Positions 48,456 through 56,847 of a DNA stretch of 64,000 nt are shown here, piece by piece. The notes beneath the pieces are model-generated. The model saw only the letters and a program-made list of their open reading frames with translations, was not told the DNA's origin and searched no databases. The stretch is from contig CANOIM010000004.1 in NCBI GenBank assembly GCA_947566075.1, positions 1-64,000 of the forward strand. The letters run 5' to 3'. Source of the stretch: an uncultured Eggerthellaceae bacterium (GTDB taxonomy: Bacteria > Actinomycetota > Coriobacteriia > Coriobacteriales > Eggerthellaceae). The stretch's first letter is position 1. Every line of letters starts with the position of its first letter. The position numbers and the translations under genes are program-made.

Positions 48456-50650
48456 CAGGCCACCTCCGCGTTGAGCTTGTTCTGGGCCAGCCGGTTCGCT
48501 TCCTCATTGCGCTTCGGCATGGGCCGGAACAGCTGAAAGAGCATGAGCGCTAGCACAGCGAAGGCGACCACCGTCCAGAAGTTGAAAGCCACCTCTCCGG
48601 TGACCAAGCCACCGATCTGATAGATCATGAGGCCCGTGCACCAACCGAAAGCGCACATATACCCGATGGCCGCCCAGGTCCATTTCGCTGAGGCCATCTG
48701 GCGCCGAATGGTGCCGATGGCAGCGAAGCAGGGAGCGCAGAGCAGATTGAAGGCGCAGAAAGCCATGATGGCAACGGATGAGCCGCCCAGCAAAAGCGCG
48801 AAGCCTTCCCAGAGAGACGGGTCCGCCTCGCCCACTTCGCCCAACTGCGTCAGGATGCCCACCGTGGCCACCACGTTCTCCTTGGCCACCAGGCCGGTGA
48901 TGGAGGTGACGGTGGCTTCCCAGTTGCCGAACCCAAGGGGCGCGAACAGCCACGCCAGAACGTTCCCCAGCCCTGCCATCAGGCTGTAGTCCAGATAGCC
49001 TTCCATCTCAGCATCCAGCAGGCCGAACCGACCATCGTAGACGCCGAAGTTCATGAGGAACCAGATGACGATGGTAGACAGGAAGATGATGGTTCCCGCC
49101 TTCACCACATAGCTCTTCACGCGCTCCCACATGGAAAGCAGCACGCTCTTCGCCGTGGGCAGGTGGTACTGAGGGAGTTCCATGATGAAGGGGGCCGCAT
49201 CCCCTGCGAAGGCTTTGAGCTTCTTCAGCATGATGCAGCTCACGATGATGGCAGCCAGCCCCAAGAAGTAGAAGAGCGGGGCCACCCACCAGGTGCTCTC
49301 GTAATCACCACCAGCCAGCGCGCCGAAGACCAGCGCGATGATGGGTAGCTTCGCGCCACAAGGGATCATGGTGGTGGTCATGATGGTCATGCGACGATCC
49401 TTCTCATTTTCTATGGTCTTAGTGGCCATGATCGCAGGCACGCCGCAGCCGCTAGCGATCAGCATGGGGATGAAGCTCTTGCCAGATAGGCCAAAGCGGC
49501 GGAAGATGCGATCCATGATGAAGGCCACGCGCGCCATATACCCGCATCCCTCCAGGAAGCCCAAGAACAGGAACAAGATGATGAGCTGCGGGATGAAGCC
49601 GATGACCGCGCCCACGCCCGCGATGATGCCATCGACCACCAGGCTGATCAGCCAAGGAGCCGCATCCACAGATTCCAGTCCTTGGGTGACTACAGGCGAG
49701 AACCCCGGGATCCAGAGGCCGTATTCCCCACTGGCTGGGTCAGGTTCCTCTTCAGCCAGCAACTCCAGCTGGGCTTCGCTAGCCCCAGCCTCTTCGGCTG
49801 CTGCCACCCTCTCTTCCCATTCGCCAACGGCTTCTTCATAGGCAGCGCCACCGGTATAGAGCCAGCCGTCACCGGAGATGCCGTCATTGGCCCAATCCGT
49901 CACGATGCCCCCACCCAGAGAAACAGCGAAGTAATACACCACGAACATGATGGCGATGAAGATGGGAATGCCTAGCACGCGATTGGTGACCACCTTGTCT
50001 ATCTTCTGGGTGGTAGTCAGCCCTGCTTCCGCCCAGCGCACGCAGGCATCACACACCTCGGCTATGTAGTCATAGCGGGCGTTAGCCTCCGCGGATTCCG
50101 GATCCTCATCATCCTCTTCCAAGAAGGCGGCGTAGCAAGGCTTCGCAGCTTTGAGCCTTTCCGTGTTCGCCTGGACCTCCGCGCAGCCCATGAGCTCATC
50201 GATCCCCTGGCCCTTGAGGGCTGATATCTCCACCACCGGACACCCCAGCTCTTGGGAAAGCTGCCCGGTGTCTATCTCATCCCCGCGCTTGCGGACCAGA
50301 TCCATCATGTTGAGTGCCACGACCACCGGCACGTCAGTATCAAGGATCTGGGTGGTCAGATACAGGTTGCGCTCTAAGTTAGTAGCGTCCACGATGTTGA
50401 TGACCGCGTCAGCCTCTCCGCTAGTCAGGAAGTCGCGCGTGACCACCTCTTCGGGCGAATAGGGGGAAAGCGAGTACACGCCCGGCAAGTCCGTGATCTC
50501 CACGTCTTTGCTGCGCCTGTACTTGCCTGCCTTCTTCTCCACCGTGACCCCCGGCCAGTTCCCCGTGTACTGATTCGCTCCCGTGAGGTCATTGAAGAGC
50601 GTCGTCTTACCGGAATTGGGATTCCCGGCAAGGGCGATGTTGATGCTCAT
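48455..50650 (-). CDS. feoB: ferrous iron transporter FeoB
   Basis: 731 residues from the ATG at 50650 (MSINIALAGNPNSGKTTLFN), where G1 begins; a start at 50686 is rejected. The GTPase domain has DLPGVYSL (G3) and ALNMMD (G4). The membrane part has gate motifs SGCGVPAIMATKTIE and PCGAKLPII. Between the first two helices is an unusual acidic insertion of about 60 residues (EEAGASEAQLELLAEEEPDP). FeoB imports Fe2+ driven by GTP-regulated gating. Downstream of two feoA genes. Confidence 0.95.
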   Translation of the reverse strand: MSINIALAGNPNSGKTTLFNDLTGANQYTGNWPGVTVEKKAGKYRRSKDVEITDLPGVYSLSPYSPEEVVTRDFLTSGEADAVINIVDATNLERNLYLTTQILDTDVPVVVALNMMDLVRKRGDEIDTGQLSQELGCPVVEISALKGQGIDELMGCAEVQANTERLKAAKPCYAAFLEEDDEDPESAEANARYDYIAEVCDACVRWAEAGLTTTQKIDKVVTNRVLGIPIFIAIMFVVYYFAVSLGGGIVTDWANDGISGDGWLYTGGAAYEEAVGEWEERVAAAEEAGASEAQLELLAEEEPDPASGEYGLWIPGFSPVVTQGLESVDAAPWLISLVVDGIIAGVGAVIGFIPQLIILFLFLGFLEGCGYMARVAFIMDRIFRRFGLSGKSFIPMLIASGCGVPAIMATKTIENEKDRRMTIMTTTMIPCGAKLPIIALVFGALAGGDYESTWWVAPLFYFLGLAAIIVSCIMLKKLKAFAGDAAPFIMELPQYHLPTAKSVLLSMWERVKSYVVKAGTIIFLSTIVIWFLMNFGVYDGRFGLLDAEMEGYLDYSLMAGLGNVLAWLFAPLGFGNWEATVTSITGLVAKENVVATVGILTQLGEVGEADPSLWEGFALLLGGSSVAIMAFCAFNLLCAPCFAAIGTIRRQMASAKWTWAAIGYMCAFGWCTGLMIYQIGGLVTGEVAFNFWTVVAFAVLALMLFQLFRPMPKRNEEANRLAQNKLNAEVA

Positions 50651-50774
50651 CCTCTTGCAATCCTTTCTCTTGGGTCTGTTCGTCATTGCTTGCTTGTTAG
50701 CTATGGGTAACTCCTGGAGCTTGAAAAAGGCACCTTCACAGTGCCCTCTTCCCTACCACTGAGAGAAGCTTGCC

Positions 50775-51008
50775 TTAAGCCACCAGCACGTTCTGAGCCT
50801 CATCCTTGCGAAGGGAGAGCTCGAAACCGCGCACGGTGACCTCGATGGGATCCCCCAAGGGAGCCACCTTGCGCACCGTCACGCTTGTGCCCTTCGTGAG
50901 CCCCATATCCATGAGACGGTGCTTGACTGCTCCTTCGCCTTGCAGGCGTGCCACCCGAACGGTAGCCCCAATGGGCACATCCCGTAGCGTCTTCTCTGCG
51001 TCTTCCAT
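50775..51008 (-). CDS. feoA: FeoA domain protein (second copy)
   Basis: 77-residue SH3-like FeoA protein: GATVRVARLQGEGAVKHRLMDMG and TKGTSVTVRKVAPLGDPIEV. FeoA binds FeoB and aids Fe2+ uptake. Ends about 124 bp before feoB. It lies 11 bp downstream of the other FeoA gene. Confidence 0.92.
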   Translation of the reverse strand: MEDAEKTLRDVPIGATVRVARLQGEGAVKHRLMDMGLTKGTSVTVRKVAPLGDPIEVTVRGFELSLRKDEAQNVLVA

Positions 51009-51019
51009 GACCTTCCTTT

Positions 51020-51301
51020 CTAAGCTGTGATGACCTTTTGGGCGGATGCCTTGTCCAAGGCGATCTGCGCGCCCTTCACTTCCACGATCAGGTTCCCTGC
51101 TTGCTGAGCGATCACTTTGACAGTGGCCCCGGGCACGAACCCGATATTCTCAAGATGACGAGGGGCATCCCCCTTCCCGCGCACCTTCACCACGTGCCCA
51201 GCCTGGCCTGCCTTCAGAAATGAGAGCGGCATCTGCTGCCGGGAGACACGAGCCTCCGCGAAGCGCGGTGTTACCGCATCCATGACCATCGCATCCTGCA
51301 T
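51020..51301 (-). CDS. feoA: FeoA domain protein (first copy)
   Basis: 93 residues; the FeoA fold lies in residues 26-93 (AGHVVKVRGKGDAPRHLENIG and PGATVKVIAQQAGNLIVEV). The N-terminal 25 residues are an extension lacking in the other copy. First gene of feoA-feoA-feoB and next to the iron-responsive-looking leader. Twin FeoA genes are common in Clostridia and Coriobacteria. Confidence 0.9.
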   Translation of the reverse strand: MQDAMVMDAVTPRFAEARVSRQQMPLSFLKAGQAGHVVKVRGKGDAPRHLENIGFVPGATVKVIAQQAGNLIVEVKGAQIALDKASAQKVITA

Positions 51302-51330
51302 CTGAACCCTCCATTAGAGAAGTTAATCTT

Positions 51331-51390
51331 GGGTAACTAAAAGTATACTAACACTAACTTTTGGAGAATTAGTAGAAAAGGTTAACTTTT
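51331..51390. promoter_or_regulatory. A/T-rich control region with GTTAAC dyad, feo promoter
   Basis: Low-GC leader between the feo operon and the divergent P-type ATPase. Related elements are GGGTAACTAAAAGT (51331-51344), ACTAACTTTTGG (51353-51364, inverted) and AAAAGGTTAACTTTT (51376-51390, near-palindromic). They suggest binding by a metal-responsive repressor such as DtxR/IdeR or Fur; no consensus match is claimed. Confidence 0.45.
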
Positions 51391-51484
51391 TTTTGAGCAA
51401 GGGTCGTCATCCGTAAGGAGCTCTTCGCCCTACCCTTACAACTCTGTAACTTTAGGAAAAGCTCAGTATGCTACTGTGGTGCCC

Positions 51485-53878
51485 ATGACTGAGACCATCC
51501 CAACAGATCTTTCCCTTCCCGCTGGCCTGACCACTGAAGAAGCCGCTCAGCTGGCTGAGGCGGGCAAGGCCAACGTAGATGCCAGCGTGAAGACACGCTC
51601 CCTGCGCGAGATAGCCCGGGACAACATCTGCACCCTCTTCAACTTCGTGAACCTGGTGCTGGCTATCCTGGTGTTCTTCACCGGGTCCTACAAGAACATG
51701 CTGTTCATGGTCATCATCCTGGTGAACGTGCTCATCGGCATCGTGCAGGAGGTCCGCTCCAAGCAACTCACAGACAAGCTGGCCATCGTCGTGGCCGCCC
51801 ATGTCCAAGCGGTGCGCAGTGGCAAGCTGGTAGAGATACCCGTTGACCAGATCGTCCTGGGAGATGTCATCCGCCTTTCCCGGGGTGACCAGATCCCCGC
51901 CGATGCTCAGGTGGTGGAAGGTGAATGCCGGGTGAATGAGAGCCTGCTCACCGGCGAGAGCCGCCTCGTGCCCAAAGCGCCGGGCGATGAGCTCATGAGC
52001 GGTTCGTTCGTGAACTCCGGCGTGGTGTTCGCCCGGGTCATCCACGTGGGGGCAGACAACTACGCCGCCAAGATCTCCGCTGAAGCCAAGGGACACAAGG
52101 CCATCAACTCTGAGATCATGCGCTCAGTGAATGGCATCGTGAAGTATGTGAGCATCGCGCTGTTCCCCGTAGGGGCGCTGTTGTTCTCAAGCCAGTTCTT
52201 CCTGCAGCATATCCATTGGCAAAGCGCCATCCTCTCTACCACCTCAGCCTTGGTGGGCATGATCCCTGAAGGGCTCATCCTGCTGACCTCCACCGTGCTG
52301 GCCGTAGCGGTCATCCGGCTTTCCCGCCACAAGGTGCTGGTCCAGCAGCTCTACTGCATAGAGACGTTGGCCCGGGTGGACGTGCTCTGCCTAGATAAGA
52401 CGGGCACCATCACCACCGGTGCCATGCGCGTGGCAGGCATCCAGAGCATCGAGGGCACCTCGGCGGAGCTGGCGAAGGAGGCCGCTGCAGCCATCGCCTT
52501 CGCCGATGAGGACCCTAATGACACCGCCAATGCCATCCGTGCCTATTTCGAAACGGGCGAAGGGGCCCAGGGAAGCCAACCCCTCGAACCGGAAGCGGGC
52601 ACGCATTCCGTCCCCTTCTCCTCTGACACGAAGCTCTCCGGCGTGGTGCTGGCGAATGGCACCGCCTTCGCCATGGGCGCTGCCCAGTACGTGCTGGCGA
52701 ACGCTCCCGAAGAGCTGGCCTCCCTCCAGGGCCAGCTGGACCAGCTCACCGAAGATGCCCGCGTGCTCCTGGTGGCCCAGGTGGCCTCTTTCAGCAAAGA
52801 CGGGCGCGTCCAAGGCCCCATCACTCCCCTGGGCTTCATCCTGCTAGAGGATGAGATCCGCTCCACCGCCTCCCAGACCGTCCAGTACTTCAAGGAGCAG
52901 GGAGTTGCGCTTAAGGTCATCTCCGGCGATGATCCCCACACCGTTTCTGGCATCGCCCAGAAGGTGGGCATCCCCCACGCAGACCAATACATCGATTGCT
53001 CCCAGCTCAACACTGACCAGGACATCCAAGAAGCCGTGGCCCGCTACAGCGTCTTCGGCCGCGTGCGCCCCGAACAGAAGAAGGCCTTCGTGCTGGCGCT
53101 CCAAGAGGAAGGCCACACGGTGGCCATGACCGGAGACGGCGTGAACGACGTGCTAGCGCTCAAGGCGGCGGATTGCAGCGTGGCCATGGCATCCGGCTCT
53201 GACGCCGCCCGCAATGTGGCTCAGCTGGTGCTGGTGAACAACGATTTCGCCTCCATGCCGAAGGTGGTGGCCGAAGGGCGCCGGTCCATCAATAACCTGC
53301 AGCGCTCAGCATCGCTCTTCCTGGTGAAGACCATCTTCTCCATCGTGATGGCGGTGCTGTTCATCTTCCTGCCCTGGCAGTACCCCTTCATGCCCATCCA
53401 GATGACCCTGGTGAGCGCCATGACCATTGGGCTACCTTCTTTCGTACTGGCCCTGGAGCCCAATCATGACCTGGTCCGTGGTCATTTCCTCAGGAACTGC
53501 GTCGTGCGCTCCATTCCCGGCGCCATCTGCGTGATAGCCTGCATCTTGGCGGTGAGCCTGGTGGGCTACCTCTGGCTAGGCCTCTCCTACGCCCAGATAT
53601 CCACCCTCTGCGTGCTGCTCACGGCCCTTACCGGGGTCATGCTGGTCATCCGCCTTTCCATCCCCTACACCCCCATTCGCGCAGCATTGCTCGTTGTGGT
53701 GCTGGGTGGGCTCTTGCTGGGATGCACCGTTGCGGCCCCGCTGTTCAACATAGCCCCCCTGACCGAGGCCATGGGGATCACCTTCGTTGTGATAGGCACC
53801 GTTGACATCCTGGCGTTCCAGTTGCTGTACAACGCCTTCGATAGGATGCATAGGACCAAGCGCGCGAAAGCGGCCTGA
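51485..53878 (+). CDS. cation-translocating P-type ATPase (CtpE-like)
   Basis: 797 residues from ATG 51485 (MTETIPTDLS); the GTG codons at 51476 and 51479 lie just upstream. The actuator motif is NESLLTGES, phosphorylation motif CLDKTGTITTG, hinge TGDGVNDVLALKAADC, and TM4 carries VGMIPEGLIL. The PEGL-type TM4 and short N-terminus resemble mycobacterial CtpE, a Ca2+ importer; Mg2+ or other cations remain possible. About 10 helices. Divergent from feo, so joint control is possible. Confidence 0.88.
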   Translation: MTETIPTDLSLPAGLTTEEAAQLAEAGKANVDASVKTRSLREIARDNICTLFNFVNLVLAILVFFTGSYKNMLFMVIILVNVLIGIVQEVRSKQLTDKLAIVVAAHVQAVRSGKLVEIPVDQIVLGDVIRLSRGDQIPADAQVVEGECRVNESLLTGESRLVPKAPGDELMSGSFVNSGVVFARVIHVGADNYAAKISAEAKGHKAINSEIMRSVNGIVKYVSIALFPVGALLFSSQFFLQHIHWQSAILSTTSALVGMIPEGLILLTSTVLAVAVIRLSRHKVLVQQLYCIETLARVDVLCLDKTGTITTGAMRVAGIQSIEGTSAELAKEAAAAIAFADEDPNDTANAIRAYFETGEGAQGSQPLEPEAGTHSVPFSSDTKLSGVVLANGTAFAMGAAQYVLANAPEELASLQGQLDQLTEDARVLLVAQVASFSKDGRVQGPITPLGFILLEDEIRSTASQTVQYFKEQGVALKVISGDDPHTVSGIAQKVGIPHADQYIDCSQLNTDQDIQEAVARYSVFGRVRPEQKKAFVLALQEEGHTVAMTGDGVNDVLALKAADCSVAMASGSDAARNVAQLVLVNNDFASMPKVVAEGRRSINNLQRSASLFLVKTIFSIVMAVLFIFLPWQYPFMPIQMTLVSAMTIGLPSFVLALEPNHDLVRGHFLRNCVVRSIPGAICVIACILAVSLVGYLWLGLSYAQISTLCVLLTALTGVMLVIRLSIPYTPIRAALLVVVLGGLLLGCTVAAPLFNIAPLTEAMGITFVVIGTVDILAFQLLYNAFDRMHRTKRAKAA

Positions 53879-53983
53879 AGCCCATTCTCTCAAACCTACT
53901 CTCTCCGCCCATGAACGCCCTTCTGCCCTTCGGCGTATAATATAAGTGCGTCACCCATATCACCGAGATGCAAGGGGTCTCTT

Positions 53984-55561
53984 TTGAAGAAAGCGCTATT
54001 GCTCCTTCTGGGCATAGTCGCCGTGTGCTTCATCATCGCCAATGTTGATTACCTGGCGGATTTCTTCAATACCATGATGACCGGGGCGCTGGTGCCCATG
54101 GTGATAGCCATCCTGCTCATGCTGGGACGCCACTTCGTCCAAGCTGCCTCCTATGATGCCGCCTTCGATGCCGTGGGCCATGCCACAGGCTTCTGGCACA
54201 ACGTGGTGCTCATCTTCTCATTGGTGTTCATCAACACGTTCTGCCTGTTCAGCGGTGCCACCGGCGTTGCTTTCATCATCGATGACGCCCACCGCGAAGG
54301 CTGCGATGCCGGTCAGTCCACCGGAGGGGCCATCCTATCCCAGATCGGCTACTTCGCCGCCGTCTTCGTCATATCGGTCATCGGGTTCATCACCATGTGG
54401 ATATCCGGTCATATGAACACAGTGTTCCTCGTAGGCGGCCTGGCTCTGGCGGCCGTGCTCGTGGTGCTCTCAAGCTTGTTCTTCATCGGGCATCTGAAGC
54501 CGCGCATCCTCTACCGGGTGTTCCTGGTGCTGGAGAAGCTCATCAACAAGGTGCTGGGGCTCCTCAAGAAAGCGCTCAAGCCCGGGTGGGGCCGGAACAT
54601 GGCCCATTCGTTCGTGGCCACTTCTGACCTTCTGGCGAAGAACCCCAAAGGGTCTATTATCACCGTGGCCTACGCTTCGTTCTCAGCCATCCTGAACATG
54701 GCCTGCCTGGTGGCCATCGGCTATGCCTTCGGGTTCGAGAACGTGGAAGCGCTCGTAGCCGCCTTCGCCGTGGGGGCCATCTCCGTCATCCTGAGCCCCA
54801 CCCCTCAAGGCGTGGGCGTGGTGGAAGCCATGATCACGGCCATCCTCACGGCCTACGGTTGCAGCGTGGCCACCGCGGCTGCCATCGCCCTGGTCTACCG
54901 TGGCGTGATGTTCTGGATCCCCTTCTGCATCGGCGCGGTCATGCTCTCCCAGGCCGGGTTCTTCAAATCCAAGAAGTCAGCCACGGAGATGCAGAAGCAT
55001 AAGGACATCGCTTGGATATCCGGCACCCTCGTGTTCCTCGTGGGCGCCGTCAATATCGGTGCCGTGTTCTTCCCCGAAGCCCTCACTCCCTACACCATGC
55101 TCACCTCCTGGATAGACATGAGCACGCTGGTGGTGGGCATTCCGCTGATCCTCTCTTCGGTGGTGCTCATGATCTGCGCCGTGGGACTAGTGCTGCGCTT
55201 CCGCACCGCTTGGGCACTCACGTTGGGAGCCCTCATCCTCATCGGTGGTTGCGAATTCCTGTTCCAGGGTACCTGGGAAGTGGGGGTTGCCTGCATCATC
55301 CTGTTCACCTGGCTCTTCTGGAAGCGAGCAGCCTTCGATAGGCCCTTCTCCCAGGAAGCCCTCCAGGCTGACCTGAAGGCCTGGAAGCGCAAGCGCCAAC
55401 GGAAGCTCTCTCAAACGCAGGCGAAGAGTGATGCGGAAGAGGCCGCTCAAAGCGAGCAGCCCGAGAATACCTGGGAGCAGCAGGCTGACCGCGGCCGAGA
55501 GATAGGCCGGGAAGTGGTCACCCAGCAGATGCGCACCACCGCCCAGACGCACCAGCCCTGA
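53984..55561 (+). CDS. flippase-like membrane protein (LPG-synthase TM family)
   Basis: 525 residues with about 12 to 14 helices in the UPF0104/lysylphosphatidylglycerol-synthase membrane-domain pattern; LSPTPQGVGVVEAMITAIL is the family core. It has no C-terminal aminoacyl-transferase domain; the last 80 residues are charged and disordered-looking. Start TTG at 53984. Role may be lipid or polyprenol-sugar flipping. The gene ends directly before a tandem repeat. Confidence 0.8.
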   Translation: MKKALLLLLGIVAVCFIIANVDYLADFFNTMMTGALVPMVIAILLMLGRHFVQAASYDAAFDAVGHATGFWHNVVLIFSLVFINTFCLFSGATGVAFIIDDAHREGCDAGQSTGGAILSQIGYFAAVFVISVIGFITMWISGHMNTVFLVGGLALAAVLVVLSSLFFIGHLKPRILYRVFLVLEKLINKVLGLLKKALKPGWGRNMAHSFVATSDLLAKNPKGSIITVAYASFSAILNMACLVAIGYAFGFENVEALVAAFAVGAISVILSPTPQGVGVVEAMITAILTAYGCSVATAAAIALVYRGVMFWIPFCIGAVMLSQAGFFKSKKSATEMQKHKDIAWISGTLVFLVGAVNIGAVFFPEALTPYTMLTSWIDMSTLVVGIPLILSSVVLMICAVGLVLRFRTAWALTLGALILIGGCEFLFQGTWEVGVACIILFTWLFWKRAAFDRPFSQEALQADLKAWKRKRQRKLSQTQAKSDAEEAAQSEQPENTWEQQADRGREIGREVVTQQMRTTAQTHQP

Positions 55562-55562
55562 T

Positions 55563-56034
55563 GGTCAACGCCTCCCAGACGCACGAAGACCGCCCGTAGG
55601 CGGTCTTCGATAGCTTTCTGGTCGGGTTGACAGAAGTTCGCTCGCGTCAAGGCGCGCTTCGCTCTTCGGCCTTGACCCTCGCGGCTGGCATGCTGGGTAG
55701 CATGCCAGTGAACCTGCTCAGGTTCAAATCCTCTTCGCTTACGCTCAGCCCGCTGCGCGGGTGGTCAACGCCTCCCAGACGCACGAAGACCGCCCGCAGG
55801 CGGTCTTCGTTAGCTTTCTGGTCGGGTTGACAGAAGTTCGCTCGCGTCAAGGCGCGCTTCGCTCTTCGGCCTTGACCCTCGCGGCTGGCATGCTGGGTAG
55901 CATGCCAGTGAACCTGCTCAGGTTCAAATCCTCTTCGCTTACGCTCAGCCCGCTGCGCGGGTGGTCAACGCCTCCCAGACGCACGAAGGCCGCCCGTAGG
56001 CGGCCTTCGTTAGCTTTCTGGTCGGGTTGACAGG
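55563..56034. repeat. 200-bp tandem repeat carrying tRNA-Pro 3' fragments
   Basis: Two complete 200-bp copies (55563-55762, 55763-55962) and a third partial copy (from 55963) that runs into the real tRNA-Pro. Copies differ by only a few bases. Each contains a 12-bp terminator stem, a tRNA-Pro acceptor end, a GGCATGCT/AGCATGCC dyad, and a plus-strand T-arm fragment (CAGGTTCAAATCCT). No coding function; frames through it are shadows. Confidence 0.9.
55983..56010 (-). terminator. terminator of tRNA-Pro
   Basis: Perfect 12-bp stem (ACGAAGGCCGCC / GGCGGCCTTCGT) with a four-base loop, 8 bp past the tRNA 3' end on the reverse strand. Copies with small changes recur in the upstream repeats. Confidence 0.65.
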
Positions 56035-56095
56035 ATTTGAACCTGCGGCCTCTGCGTCCCGAACGCAGCGCTCTACCAAACTGAGCCACAACCCG
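56019..56095 (-). tRNA. tRNA-Pro (anticodon CGG)
   Basis: 77 nt with encoded CCA. Acceptor CGGGTTG pairs with CAACCCG, with the Pro-typical C1. The anticodon stem CTGCG/CGCAG encloses TTCGGGA, anticodon CGG, reading CCG. The T-arm is GGTTCAAATCC. Its 3' half is repeated in the adjoining tandem array. Confidence 0.95.
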
Positions 56096-56289
56096 AAAGT
56101 GCGTGGGCTATGATAGCACACTCTTTCCCATGGGTTATCATCTATATAGTGTGTCAGGTTCTTATCATTTCGGTTTCGTCTATCGCCCGCGTCCCTCATC
56201 TTGCCCCTGGCTGCTATCGCCGTGGATATAATGGGCGCACATTGCTGAGGGGCCCGACGATGAGGCCCAACCGGACCTAGGAGGCAACA

Positions 56290-56739
56290 ATGGGTAGGAT
56301 CATTAGCTTCGTACTTGGCGGCGCGATCGGTGCAGTGGGTGCTCTTCTGCTGGCACCGCGTTCCGGTGAAGAAACGCGCAACATGGTGGCCGATCAAGCC
56401 AGCAACGCAATGAACAATGCGCAAGAGCTGGGCGAACAGGCGGCTGACGCCATTCAGAATAGCTTCAAGCAGGCAACCGAGAAGGGCCAGGAAGTGGTTG
56501 AGAACGTGAAGGACGCAGCCACCAAAGGCGCTTCTGAGGCCATGGACAAGAACGATGAGCTGCGGGAGAAGATCGAAGCTGCCCGAGAGCGCATCGCCCA
56601 GCAGGTGAAAGACAATGCCCAATCAGCAGCGGATCAGGCGAAAGAGGTTGTCGATCAGGCAGCTGACAGCGTTGACAAGACCGCTGACAAGGCAGCCAAG
56701 GAAGCAGAGAAGGCCGCAAAGGACGCTGGGGCCAAGTAG
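56290..56739 (+). CDS. YtxH-domain protein
   Basis: 149 residues: an N-terminal glycine-rich helix (IISFVLGGAIGAVGALLLAP) followed by a long Ala/Glu/Lys/Gln helix (KEAEKAAKDAGAK end). YtxH proteins are stress-linked in Bacillus; function is not well defined. A GGAGG ribosome site precedes it, and a good terminator follows. No Cys. Confidence 0.85.
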   Translation: MGRIISFVLGGAIGAVGALLLAPRSGEETRNMVADQASNAMNNAQELGEQAADAIQNSFKQATEKGQEVVENVKDAATKGASEAMDKNDELREKIEAARERIAQQVKDNAQSAADQAKEVVDQAADSVDKTADKAAKEAEKAAKDAGAK

Positions 56740-56764
56740 CGCTTTCGCCCATCTGATCCATCTC

Positions 56765-56796
56765 GAGGAGCGTGGTCACCCGCGCTCCTCTTTTTT
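56765..56796 (+). terminator. Rho-independent terminator of the YtxH gene
   Basis: Stem GAGGAGCG / CGCTCCTC with a ten-base loop, followed by six T residues (56791-56796). Classic intrinsic terminator, 26 bp after the stop codon. Confidence 0.9.
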
Positions 56797-56847
56797 ATAG
56801 GCTAAGCACCGTATAATGATGGCATCCTATCGAGCGAAGGGCTGAAC

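Noticed and set aside
55627..56030. Short proteins encoded within the tandem repeats
   Set aside because: The frames merely repeat with the DNA unit and have no ribosome site or independent support.
55563..56034. CRISPR array
   Set aside because: The repeat unit is 200 bp with no unique spacers, and it carries tRNA pieces instead.
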